A DNA stretch of 64,000 bases from positions 496,001-560,000 of the forward strand of contig JARXKN010000001.1 of assembly GCA_030271625.1 (NCBI GenBank), written 5' to 3'. This document shows, piece after piece, positions 33,893 through 43,100 of the stretch (positions are counted from its first letter, which is position 1; the number at the start of each line of letters is the position of its first letter). The position numbers were made by a program, and so were the translations under genes. The DNA is from Patescibacteria group bacterium (lineage in GTDB: Bacteria > Patescibacteriota > Saccharimonadia > Saccharimonadales > UBA4665). The notes under the pieces were generated by a model that saw only the letters and a program-made list of their open reading frames with translations, was not told the origin of the DNA and searched no databases.

Positions 33893-34613
33893 ACGGAGAC
33901 AAAACCATTTAGAGTTAGTAGTGTTGGCCGGATTATCCGGCCTTCTCTACAGTTCATGGCCTTTGGGGTATGTGCTTAATCCGGCTGCTAATCGCGGGCT
34001 GGCTAGTAATTTAGAAGGCCTCCGCCAGCCCTATAACTGGCTGTTTATCACGCTTGATGTGGCCAGTGGTGTACTGGTAGTCATTATTGCTTGGCTACTC
34101 TTGGTTGGACGGAAAAAAGCGATGTCACGACTGGCCCAGTTTGCAATCTATGCCTATGGTGGCTTCGGGCTACTGACGGCGATCGATGCGCTCTTACCGG
34201 AAGATTGTCTAGCCGATCAGCATCAGTGCGGTTCATTATTTCAACATCCAATGGTTCTGCTGCACGGTCTGGCCAGTCTGGCTTCAATTGGCTGCCTCAC
34301 CTTGAGTCTCCTCGCCATTTGGTGGTTAGTTGCCCGCCGACCAACCGCAGCGAGCTGGCTCCGTCGAACGCTGCACGTCGTGTTAGCAATCTGGTTTATC
34401 TTTGGATTTAATACCGCCCTCTTGCTGTTACAAGACCAGTCCAGTGCCTTGTCGCAGCATATCTTTATTATTGCCTGTAGTTTATGGACTGGCGCGTTAC
34501 CGCTGGTGGTCCATCGACTGGAGTTAAGTTCAGGTGTGATTACTGGGGCTAAGCTGGCCCGAAAAAATCGGCATCGCCCAGTTCCGGTGGCAAAAACCCG
34601 TTGGGGTGCTTGA
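33870..34613 (+). CDS. DUF998-like membrane protein
   Basis: A 247-residue integral membrane protein with about six to seven hydrophobic segments. The pattern (YSSWPLGYVLNP, YNWLFITLDV, AIDALLPEDC, HPMVLLHGLAS) fits DUF998-type proteins. Function unknown. The ATG at 33870 overlaps the pilin-like gene by 23 bases. Its 3' end overlaps the convergent rarA gene by 65 bases, an unusually long antisense overlap, so the two messages could interfere. Confidence 0.65.
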   Translation: MTLTRSSKRRQNHLELVVLAGLSGLLYSSWPLGYVLNPAANRGLASNLEGLRQPYNWLFITLDVASGVLVVIIAWLLLVGRKKAMSRLAQFAIYAYGGFGLLTAIDALLPEDCLADQHQCGSLFQHPMVLLHGLASLASIGCLTLSLLAIWWLVARRPTAASWLRRTLHVVLAIWFIFGFNTALLLLQDQSSALSQHIFIIACSLWTGALPLVVHRLELSSGVITGAKLARKNRHRPVPVAKTRWGA

Positions 34614-35751
34614 ACCCAGCTTGCCATTTGGCACCTTTGCCGTAGCCTAAGTTCTTCATGAGTTTGGTTGGCGCATTCCTAATCCCCAGCGGCACTGGTA
34701 AATCGGGGTAGGCTTTTGCTGCCGCCTGGGCCGCTTGCATAGCATCGGCTACTACTCGGGATTTCTGCGCCTTGGCCAATACCGACGCGCAGTGATACAA
34801 ATTATAGTTGGCTTCCGGCAGGCCGATCCGCTCAACCGCCAGGAAAGTCGAGACGGCCAGATTAAGCGCAGCTGGAGCGGCCAGGCCAATATCTTCGGAA
34901 GCAAAAATAACCAGGCGCCGGGCGATAAACTTCGGATCTTCACCGGCTTGCAGCATCCGGGCTAAGTAGTACAGCGTAGCCGTGGCATCCGAGCCACGCA
35001 TACTCTTAATAAAGGCACTAATAACGTTATAGTGCGTCTCACCCTTTTTATCATAGCCGGGAAGCTTGGTGCCGGCGGCGGTTTCGATGGTTTGCGCAGT
35101 AATTGTTTTGCCGGCTGAAAGTTGCAGCGCCAGCTCTAAACTCCCCAGCGCCACCCGGGCGTCGCCACCCGATAGAGCCGCTAATAGCGATATACTGGCA
35201 GTCGGTAGTCGTTTAGCCGTCAGATGCAGCTGCTTGGCAGCGCGTGTAATAATCGCCGAAATATCGTCCTGACTGAGTGGCTCAAGTACGACCACGCGGG
35301 CTCGGCTCAGCAGGGGATTGATAACCTCAAAACTAGGATTTTCCGTCGTGGCGCCAATTAAGCTAATGGTCCCGGCTTCGACATGCGGCAGGAAGGCGTC
35401 CTGCTGGGCTTTATTAAAGCGGTGGATTTCATCGATAAATAAAATAGTCTGCATACCGAGGCGTTTGTTTTGCTCGGCGCGGTCAATCACCTTTACGACA
35501 TCGGGCTTACCAGCCGTGACGGCGCTCAGCTCAATAAACTCCGCTTCGGTGGCCTGAGCTAAAATTCTAGCTAACGTGGTCTTGCCACTGCCCGGCGGAC
35601 CCCAGAGAATCAGGCTGGTCGGCGTCTTACTGGCAATAATCTCGTGGACTATTTTGCCATCGCCGACAATGTGTAGCTGCCCGACAACTTCGCTGAGCTG
35701 GTTGGGCCGCATCCGTTCGGCGAGTGGCCGATTACCGTTACTGTTTTCCAT
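34549..35751 (-). CDS. rarA: Replication-associated recombination protein A (RarA/MgsA)
   Basis: A 400-residue AAA+ ATPase of the RarA/MgsA/WHIP family, which acts at stalled replication forks. Walker A GPPGSGKTTLA and Walker B LFIDEIHRFNKAQQDAFLP are intact, sensor 1 is GATTENPSFEV, and the C-terminal tetramerisation region follows (LPVPLGIRNAPTKLMKNLGYGKG). Length fits the family. TATACT lies nine bases before the ATG. It is convergent with the DUF998-like gene and overlaps it by 65 bases. Function is well supported by motif order. Confidence 0.93.
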   Translation of the reverse strand: MENSNGNRPLAERMRPNQLSEVVGQLHIVGDGKIVHEIIASKTPTSLILWGPPGSGKTTLARILAQATEAEFIELSAVTAGKPDVVKVIDRAEQNKRLGMQTILFIDEIHRFNKAQQDAFLPHVEAGTISLIGATTENPSFEVINPLLSRARVVVLEPLSQDDISAIITRAAKQLHLTAKRLPTASISLLAALSGGDARVALGSLELALQLSAGKTITAQTIETAAGTKLPGYDKKGETHYNVISAFIKSMRGSDATATLYYLARMLQAGEDPKFIARRLVIFASEDIGLAAPAALNLAVSTFLAVERIGLPEANYNLYHCASVLAKAQKSRVVADAMQAAQAAAKAYPDLPVPLGIRNAPTKLMKNLGYGKGAKWQAGFKHPNGFLPPELGDADFFGPA

Positions 35752-35812
35752 AGTAGTTTAAGTATACGACGAAATGGCAATCGGTCGGCTAGTGTAAGCG
35801 CAAGCATATCCT

Positions 35813-35841
35813 TTGACACAGCCGCCATATCCTGCTACTAT
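35813..35841 (+). promoter_or_regulatory. Consensus promoter of DEAD-box helicase gene
   Basis: TTGACA (35813-35818), a 17-base spacer and TACTAT (35836-35841) make the clearest full promoter in the window. It predicts a start near 35848 and a leader of about 115 bases. Confidence 0.8.
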
Positions 35842-35855
35842 AGAGGTATTGTTCT

Positions 35856-35959
35856 AAATGAATCCGGGTTTGTTAGTTGGTAAAAGATAGATTTACTCGA
35901 TTTTCATTATGTAGCAATCGAGCTATCAATTTAAACTAATTAAACAAAGGGATTCATTT
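35856..35959 (+). promoter_or_regulatory. Structured leader of DEAD-box helicase gene
   Basis: AAATGAATCC (35856-35865) is perfectly complementary to GGATTCATTT (35950-35959), which overlaps the AAAGGG ribosome-binding site of the ATG at 35963. A nested hairpin CTCGATT / AATCGAG (35896-35902 with 35916-35922) lies inside. The closed form would hide the ribosome-binding site, suggesting temperature- or helicase-dependent control. Confidence 0.55.
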
Positions 35960-35962
35960 TTT

Positions 35963-37171
35963 ATGCCTTCATATAAGTATTCTGTCTATTCATCAGCTAA
36001 GCGCAACGTTGGCGGCCGCCGTTCCGGTGGTGGCGGCGGTGGTCGTTCCGGCGGCAAACGCCGTGGCGATTATATCGACCCCAGCCGTCTTATCCGAGTG
36101 GCTACACCATCACAAGCTGTTGATTACACACCTAATCACAAATTCGAAGACTTTGCTGTCGACGAAGTTCTTAAGAACAACCTAGCCGCCAAAGGCTACA
36201 CCGTACCTTCTCCTATTCAAGACCAAACTATTCCCTTGGGATTAGCCGGCCGCGATGTTATTGGTATTGCTAATACTGGTACCGGTAAGACCGCATCATT
36301 TGCCGTGCCGGTTATGCAACGCTTAATTCACGAGCCAAAATCTCGGGCACTTATTGTGGCCCCTACTCGCGAGCTGGCCCAGCAGATTGAAGAAGAGTGT
36401 CGGAGTATTGCCAAGGGTAGTGGCCTAACGGGCGCTATCCTCATTGGTGGTTCTGGCATGGGGCCACAATTGCGTGATCTTCGTAACAACCCTCGTATCG
36501 TCATTGGTACGCCCGGTCGTATAAAAGACCACTTAGATCGTGGCACATTAAAGCTGCACGACGTTAATATGGTGGTACTCGACGAAGTTGACCGCATGCT
36601 TGACATGGGCTTTGTGGCCGATGTCACCGAGCTGTTACGTGAGTTAGCCCCTGAACGCCAGTCATTCTTCTTTTCAGCCACTATGGACCCTCGGGTGCAA
36701 GGTTTGATTCGCACTTTTGCGACTGATCCAGAAACGGTTTCCGTTAAGACTGGTGAAAGTTCCGATCACGTTAACCAAGATGTTGTCTACTACGGTGGCA
36801 CCAGCGAAAAGATGGCTAAACTACATGACATCTTACTCGACCCAGCGGTCTCGAAGGTTATCGTCTTTGATGAAACGCAGCGTAGCGTTGAACGCCTTGG
36901 CCAGGAATTAGTTATCCGCGGTTTCAAAGCCGACACTATTCACGGTGGTAAAAGTCAGGGACAACGTATTCGCGCCCTAGACAACTTTAAAGCTAGCAAA
37001 ACTACTGTGTTAGTAGCGACTGATGTTGCTGCTCGTGGTATTGATGTTTCTGACATTACCCATGTCGTTAACTTCTCGATGCCTCAAACCTACCAGGACT
37101 ACACGCACCGTATCGGCCGTGCTGGTCGTGCCGGTAAAGTTGGCCACGCCATCACTTTCGTAAATAAATAG
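35963..37171 (+). CDS. DEAD-box RNA helicase
   Basis: A 402-residue RNA helicase. A Gly/Arg-rich basic N-terminus (RRSGGGGGGRSGGKRRG) precedes the core: Q motif with F-E-D-F and PIQ, motif I ANTGTGKT, PTRELA, TPGR, motif II DEVD (not DEAD), SAT, and in the second RecA domain ATDVAARGID and HRIGRAGR. It lacks a long C-terminal extension. Such proteins unwind RNA duplexes in ribosome assembly, decay or cold adaptation. It has a full promoter and a leader that can mask its ribosome-binding site, which would fit auto- or cold regulation. Subfamily (RhlE/CshA-like) is not certain. Confidence 0.93.
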   Translation: MPSYKYSVYSSAKRNVGGRRSGGGGGGRSGGKRRGDYIDPSRLIRVATPSQAVDYTPNHKFEDFAVDEVLKNNLAAKGYTVPSPIQDQTIPLGLAGRDVIGIANTGTGKTASFAVPVMQRLIHEPKSRALIVAPTRELAQQIEEECRSIAKGSGLTGAILIGGSGMGPQLRDLRNNPRIVIGTPGRIKDHLDRGTLKLHDVNMVVLDEVDRMLDMGFVADVTELLRELAPERQSFFFSATMDPRVQGLIRTFATDPETVSVKTGESSDHVNQDVVYYGGTSEKMAKLHDILLDPAVSKVIVFDETQRSVERLGQELVIRGFKADTIHGGKSQGQRIRALDNFKASKTTVLVATDVAARGIDVSDITHVVNFSMPQTYQDYTHRIGRAGRAGKVGHAITFVNK

Positions 37172-37179
37172 CAACTTCG

Positions 37180-37210
37180 GCCCGTTCAGGAATACTGAGC
37201 GGGCTTTATT
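37180..37210 (+). terminator. Intrinsic terminator after DEAD-box helicase
   Basis: GCCCGTTCAG (37180-37189) pairs with CTGAGCGGGC (37195-37204), one G-U pair, around GAATA, followed by TTTATTAT. It lies between the helicase stop and the typA start. Confidence 0.8.
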
Positions 37211-37224
37211 ATAAGGAACCCCTC

Positions 37225-39054
37225 ATGGCCACACTGCAAGACCCAACTAAGATCCGTAATATCGCTATCATCGCCCATGTTGACCACGGCAAGACTACGC
37301 TGGTCGATGGCTTATTAAAGCAATCGCAAACCTTCCGTGACAACCAGGCCGAAATGAGCCAGGACTTGATTATGGACAGTGGTGATCAAGAAAAAGAGCG
37401 GGGCATTACAATTACCGCCAAAATTACGGCCGTCCAACATAACGACTACCGGATTAACATTATCGATACCCCTGGGCACGCCGATTTCTCTGGTGAGGTG
37501 GAACGCACGCTTAACATGGCCGACGGCTGTTTGTTGATTGTTGACGCCCAAGAAGGCCCAATGCCACAGACTAAGTTTGTGCTTGGTAAAGCGCTAGCGG
37601 CTGAGCTACGACCAATCGTTATTATTAACAAAATCGACAAGCCCGGTCGCCGGATTGCCGAAGTCGAAAATGAACTGGCGGATCTATTCCTTGAATTAGC
37701 GGTTCACGAAGACCAGCTACACTACCCGGTCTACTATGCTATCGGCCGCGCCGGTAAAGCTTGGACCAGTGTCCCCGACGATGCCGAACTTCCCGGCGAC
37801 CTCGAAACTGTCTTTGACGCCATTATCGAAAAGGTTCCAGCACCGACAATTGAGCTCGACAAGCCCTTCCAAATGTTAGTTACCGCCTTAGCGCACGACA
37901 CCTTCAAAGGTAAATACGCTATCGGTCGGATTACCCGCGGCACCGTCAAAACCGGTGACCAAGTCACCCTCTGTAAAAAAGACGGTAGCTTCAGCAAAGC
38001 TAAGGTCGACAATATCTTTATGAGTCACGGTGTTTCCAAGAGCGAAGTCCCCGGCGGTGTAGCCGGTGATATCGTCCAGCTAACCGGTATTGCCGATGCC
38101 CAAATTGGCGAAACGATTGCCGATGCTAACGAGCCCGAAGCCTTACCAGTGATTGAAGTCGAAGCCCCAACGCTGCGGATTTATCTCGGCCCGAACACTA
38201 GTCCGTTTAAGGGACAAGAAGGTGAATTTAGTACCTCACGCCAAATTGCTGACCGTTTAGATAAAGAACTAGAAACCAACGTTGGTCTAAAAGTCGAACC
38301 GGCCGATGGTATTGGCTTTACGGTTTCCGGCCGTGGCGAACTCCACCTCGGTGTGTTGATCGAAACCATGCGCCGTGAAGGCTACGAATTCGAAGTTGGT
38401 CGCCCCCAAGTTGTCACTAAAGTTGATGACGGCAAGACTATGGAGCCAATCGAAGAAGTCTTGATTGAAGTCCCCGCCGAACACGTCGGTGCCGTCCAGA
38501 TGGAGCTCGGCCAACGCCGCGCCGTCTTGAAAGAACAGTTTGCCAGCCCGAAGGGTGTCACCAAATTAGTTTACGAAATGCCAACCCGAGCCTTACTTGG
38601 TATGCGTAACATTTTGCTGACCAACACCAAGGGCACGATTGTCATGAACAGCTTGACTATCGGCTACGAAGAAGAGGGCAGTGCCCTCCAGCAACTCCGT
38701 AACGGTGTCATTATTTCGTTTGAAGCCGGTGTCACGACGCCGTATGCTCTCCAAAGCGTCGAAGCTCGTGGTACTACCTTCGTCAACCCCGCCGAAAAGG
38801 TCTACGCCGGTCAAATTGTCGGCCTTAACACTCGCCAAGAAGACATGGAAATGAATGTTTGCCGCGCGAAGCACTTAACCAACATGCGTTCCAGCTCGAG
38901 TGATGGCGTGGTCCAGTTAGTGCCGCCAACAATCTTCAGCCTCGAACAATGTTTAGACTTCTTAGAAAATGATGAGCTACTTGAAGTAACTCCTAAGAAT
39001 TTGCGCCTCCGTAAGCGCGAACTCGACCCCAACAAGCGCAAGCGCCAGAAGTAA
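37225..39054 (+). CDS. typA: Translational GTPase TypA/BipA
   Basis: A 609-residue ribosome-binding GTPase. G1 AHVDHGKTT, the switch-region motif EKERGITI, G3 DTPGHADF and G4 NKID are all present. The domain order that follows (GTP-binding, beta-barrel, two EF-G III/V-like domains and the BipA C-terminal domain) matches the family and its length. BipA supports ribosome assembly and stress growth. AAGGAA precedes the ATG at 37225, just after the helicase terminator, so it probably has its own promoter or is read through. The adjacent RNA-biology genes (DEAD helicase, and the RRM protein further on) are consistent with a translation-related role. Confidence 0.95.
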   Translation: MATLQDPTKIRNIAIIAHVDHGKTTLVDGLLKQSQTFRDNQAEMSQDLIMDSGDQEKERGITITAKITAVQHNDYRINIIDTPGHADFSGEVERTLNMADGCLLIVDAQEGPMPQTKFVLGKALAAELRPIVIINKIDKPGRRIAEVENELADLFLELAVHEDQLHYPVYYAIGRAGKAWTSVPDDAELPGDLETVFDAIIEKVPAPTIELDKPFQMLVTALAHDTFKGKYAIGRITRGTVKTGDQVTLCKKDGSFSKAKVDNIFMSHGVSKSEVPGGVAGDIVQLTGIADAQIGETIADANEPEALPVIEVEAPTLRIYLGPNTSPFKGQEGEFSTSRQIADRLDKELETNVGLKVEPADGIGFTVSGRGELHLGVLIETMRREGYEFEVGRPQVVTKVDDGKTMEPIEEVLIEVPAEHVGAVQMELGQRRAVLKEQFASPKGVTKLVYEMPTRALLGMRNILLTNTKGTIVMNSLTIGYEEEGSALQQLRNGVIISFEAGVTTPYALQSVEARGTTFVNPAEKVYAGQIVGLNTRQEDMEMNVCRAKHLTNMRSSSSDGVVQLVPPTIFSLEQCLDFLENDELLEVTPKNLRLRKRELDPNKRKRQK

Positions 39055-39066
39055 ACAGTAATAGGC

Positions 39067-39072
39067 TATACT
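39067..39072 (+). promoter_or_regulatory. -10 box TATACT, leaderless-type promoter
   Basis: TATACT ends six bases before the ATG at 39079. Confidence 0.5.
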
Positions 39073-39078
39073 AGGGCT

Positions 39079-40113
39079 ATGAAACGCCCTGTCTTTTACC
39101 GCAGTGTCGACGCTCGTGATAATTTAGAGTTATTTTTAGTCTCGGCTGTCAGCAGTCTATTACTTGTCCGGTTTTATCTGTACCTAACCGGCTACCCGCA
39201 AGTTGGCTCGGGTTCGCTGCATATCGCCCACGTCCTGTTTGGCGGCTTATTTATGTTGGCGGCGATTGTTATTGGCTTATCGTTCCTGGGTCGTCGGACG
39301 CAACGACTGGTAGCCATTCTGGGCGGTATTGGCTTTGGGGTATTCATTGACGAGCTGGGAAAATTTGTTACCCGTGATAATAACTATTTCTTTCGGCCCA
39401 CTATCGGCATTATCTACGCTATTTTTATATCGTTATACCTGCTGTTTAACTTCATTAGTAAAGCCAGTAAGCTAACCAGTATCGAATATCAATTAAACGC
39501 CATGCTCCAGCTAGAAGAAGCTGTCCGTGAAGATCTAGACCCCCGCGAAAAGCGACACATCAAGCAGCTACTAGCTAAAGCCGACCAATCGAGTATTATT
39601 ACCCAGGAACTGCAGGCCTTACTTGCCAGACTAGAAACCGTCCCAGCCCCAACACCACGCATTATCCGCAAGTTTGTATCCAAACTAGATCGTGGTTATC
39701 GACATTTCTGGCAACGTCGGAACTCGAGCCAACTGATTGGAGTGTTATTTATTGTCGAGGCCTTTATATTTTTATTGGTGGTTCTAGCTAGTATCGTGAA
39801 TAACTTTGATACCGTCCGAGATTTTTTAAAAGGCAACAACAGCTATGGTCAGGAGCTGATTATTGGCCAGTTAGTATCATCGGCGTTCGTGGCTGGCTAC
39901 GCCATAGTTGGGGCCGTGCGCTTACGCAGCTCGCGGGCCGAGGCTTTCGAGCAATTCCGGCGGGCGACGCTGGTTAACCTGTTCCTAACCGAGTTCTTTA
40001 TATTCTCGCGTATCCAATTTGGGGCGATTCCTAGCTTCCTGGTAAATCTAGTTTTGTTGATTGCCTTGCGCTACGCCCTCCACCAAGAGAACCACGGACG
40101 CCTAAGCTCCTAA
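39079..40113 (+). CDS. Membrane protein, unknown function (344 aa)
   Basis: An integral membrane protein with about eight hydrophobic segments in two groups separated by a helical, charged cytoplasmic middle (about 135-215). The N-terminal group contains a conserved-looking GFGVFIDELGKFVTRDNNYF stretch with acidic and basic residues inside or next to membrane, as in transporters or enzymes. I do not recognise the family. TATACT lies six bases before the ATG. It is followed after 57 bp by the 1376-residue gene. Confidence 0.6.
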   Translation: MKRPVFYRSVDARDNLELFLVSAVSSLLLVRFYLYLTGYPQVGSGSLHIAHVLFGGLFMLAAIVIGLSFLGRRTQRLVAILGGIGFGVFIDELGKFVTRDNNYFFRPTIGIIYAIFISLYLLFNFISKASKLTSIEYQLNAMLQLEEAVREDLDPREKRHIKQLLAKADQSSIITQELQALLARLETVPAPTPRIIRKFVSKLDRGYRHFWQRRNSSQLIGVLFIVEAFIFLLVVLASIVNNFDTVRDFLKGNNSYGQELIIGQLVSSAFVAGYAIVGAVRLRSSRAEAFEQFRRATLVNLFLTEFFIFSRIQFGAIPSFLVNLVLLIALRYALHQENHGRLSS

Positions 40114-40156
40114 TTATCGGCAATATTTGCTACACTTAAGCTTATACGTAGATAGT

Positions 40157-40162
40157 TATAAA
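40157..40162 (+). promoter_or_regulatory. -10 box TATAAA before the 1376-aa gene
   Basis: TATAAA ends eight bases before the ATG at 40171. A second candidate, TACACT at 40131-40136, would give a short A-rich leader. Confidence 0.35.
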
Positions 40163-40170
40163 ATAAAAAT

Positions 40171-43100
40171 ATGCCAGCAGCTTACAGTGAGTCATTACCG
40201 TATCTTCCCGAGTTACAACACGTCGGCGCGACGAGTGTGGCCGAAATTGGCGCGTTAGCGCTGCAACAAGAGCAACTCCACCACGCGGTATCGCCCGAAC
40301 AACAGTCGATTGCGAAAGACCAAGAGGCCATGATTGGCACCTATTTTATGCGCGCCACCCAGGAACTGCCCGCAGCCAGCTCCGAAACCGCCGTTTGGGA
40401 TAAGATATTTGATTTACAGGCCCAAGAATTAGTGAGCGCTACAACCGAAACCGAAAAAGACCGGATTGCGCTTAGTATGCTGGTGGGTAATCAGCTGTCG
40501 CAGTACGGCATATTCAATACCGATGCTGAAAAATTGCGAGTTAATAGAGCTTGGAAGATGGCGCAGACCGGCGAAGGAGCTCGGATCAATAAGGCTGCCG
40601 AAGAAAATATTGGTCTTTGTGTTGTAACCGGTCAGCCCACTCGTCCCTATCAATCTGTTAGCGAGCAGCTAGCGCCGCTGGTTGCAGGGGCCCCCTCTTC
40701 AGGTTTCAGTGAACTTTTGAAAGTAACTGACAAAAATTTTCAAGGCCGGACGGCAGTTCACGAGGTCATAATGGGATCTGCCAATGAAGAGCAGGCGACT
40801 TGGCTGATAAATAAAGCAGTCGAAGTAGGCGACATGTTAAGTGTCGGCTACAACGTGGTTGATGTGCAACCCACTTTCCGTGAGCCGTTAATTCGTAAGC
40901 TGCTAGCAGATGGTAACAAGATCCACCAAACCTTATTGCGTCCTGAGCCACCCTTTTCCGAAGCCTTGCCGCGGGAAGAAGTTGTGGCTGATGCTTTGCG
41001 CTACAACCCAGAGGCTCTGACCACCCAGAACTTTACAGACCAGCCACCCGAGCAGCGGGCCGAAATGATTACTGAGGTACTATCGAAGGTCAGCGTTGAC
41101 AGTGCCGAGAGCTGGCTGAAGTATCACCTCACTGACGTAGACGCCAATTTATTGCCACTCTTCGCCGACAAGCTCGGTGCCGAATTAAACAATACGGCAC
41201 TGGAAAAGTTTAATTCATTTCCCGCCAATGCCCTACGAACCCTTACTGACCAGGGCGTTAATCTGTATTGCTTAGGCGATAGCCTAGGTAAATTTGATAT
41301 GGCCGATCAGGCAGTTATTTTAAAAGAAGCCGAACTAGGGGAGTTTACCTGGCGGGACGCCATTTACAGTACACCGGAAGCGTTTAAACTACTGTCTAAG
41401 GACGAGCTCCTGGAACACGCCCGGAAGCATGATAGTCTGTGGTATATCGCTAACAATATCGATGTCTATACCGATGGTAGTGACCAAGGTCTAATGCTAG
41501 AATTGATTAACCTAGACCGAAACTTTGCGAACCAGATAACCTCTAAAATTACTGCCCTGCCGAACTTGGATAAACAATGGCTGGTCGATACGTTTAGACA
41601 GCAGGATATGGAAGAATTACTGAGCCGCTCACTACGTGAGTTAGCTGGCTACGTTGACCCAAAACAATTCCTGCTTGATCGGCTAGAGGCGGAGGATTTC
41701 TCAAGCGTAGGCTACATTGTGCAACAGATTGCTAAGGGGAGCCAACCCGGTTGGGGAGCCGAAGCAACAGCTGGAGTGCCGGCCGATTATGGCGTTGAAC
41801 CGGCCGAGCTGTATGAATTGTTGGAACAACATGGCGCCTACAATGCTATCTTGCAAAATGTCAGCTGGGGTGGTCCCTTCGAAGCTATTAAGGAAAAAGT
41901 GATTGACCAGCTTATGGTCTTGCCTGGTGGCCCAGAAGCATTAGTTAAGAATATACATGCCTTAGGAAAAGACGCCAATGTCGTACCGCTGTATGAGCAC
42001 GCCGTAGAACTCAAATTGGATAGTATACTAGCCTACAACTATGAGCAGTTTGTAGAGGGCGGGGTTGCACTAGAGGCCATTGTGCCGCAGCTCATGACCT
42101 CATCGGCTGGGGTCGGCGTACTCATTAGAGACTTCTCTGAAAAACCAGCTATCCAGCAACTATGTAACTTTGAGGCCCTGATAGAAACGGCTTACAGTAA
42201 TGGTTATACGACGGCGCTATTCTCGAACTTAAAAGTATTACCAGCCGACATGCACGATAAACTGGTTGATCTGGCCTTTGCACATGATGATACCTTCGGT
42301 CTTAATGCAGCCATTGACCAATTGGCCGTTGATCGGCGAGCAGTGGCGCGACGGCTGCTGGCTGAAGGCCAGAGCTGGGCCGTCTACACCAACCCCCTTG
42401 GGTATTATGGCAAAGGCTTTGGCGGCCTCGGCGCCAACGATTTACTATCAGATGGTGCAGCCAGTGTCGTCATACGCTGGCGCGACCGGTTTGAAGATTA
42501 TGATGAAGCAGCGGTTGTAAGAAGCTTTATCGAACAAGGTCAAACCAGAGATTTTATCAAAAACTGCGGACGTCTGGCGCAGCCACTTGATAACGAGGCA
42601 CGCTTATATCTAGCCCGTGAGGGCGGGGCACTACTAGCTCAGAAATACCCAGACATCTATGGGCCGATAACGGCTGATATTGTCGCCGCCGCGCTAGAAG
42701 GTGATGATCCCAATTTCTTGCGCGTTTATGAACTAAGCACCGAAAAACTGCCGTGGCTCGATGTCGGTATTAAATTACTCGGGCCGGATACAGCCGCCCG
42801 CATCTTGGCTGCCAGTCAGTATGTGGCCGAAGGCAGTAGCTTAGAGATTCCAGCTGATTTGCAGGCGCTGGGCGTAAAGAGTCGTGGTCAACAGGGCTAT
42901 GAAGAACTACGGGCCTTGCCCGGACTAATGCGCCAGAAATTGTTAGAACAGGGTGATAATCCAGCCGCTTTGCCAGGTTTGATAGCGCTCATGACCGACA
43001 ATGCCTACGCTGCCAGTGCTGCCCGCCAGACGGTTCGTTTTAATGAAGCCGAATGGGGTAATAAGGGCAATGCCGAGTGGGCGAAACTAATTACCGGCCA

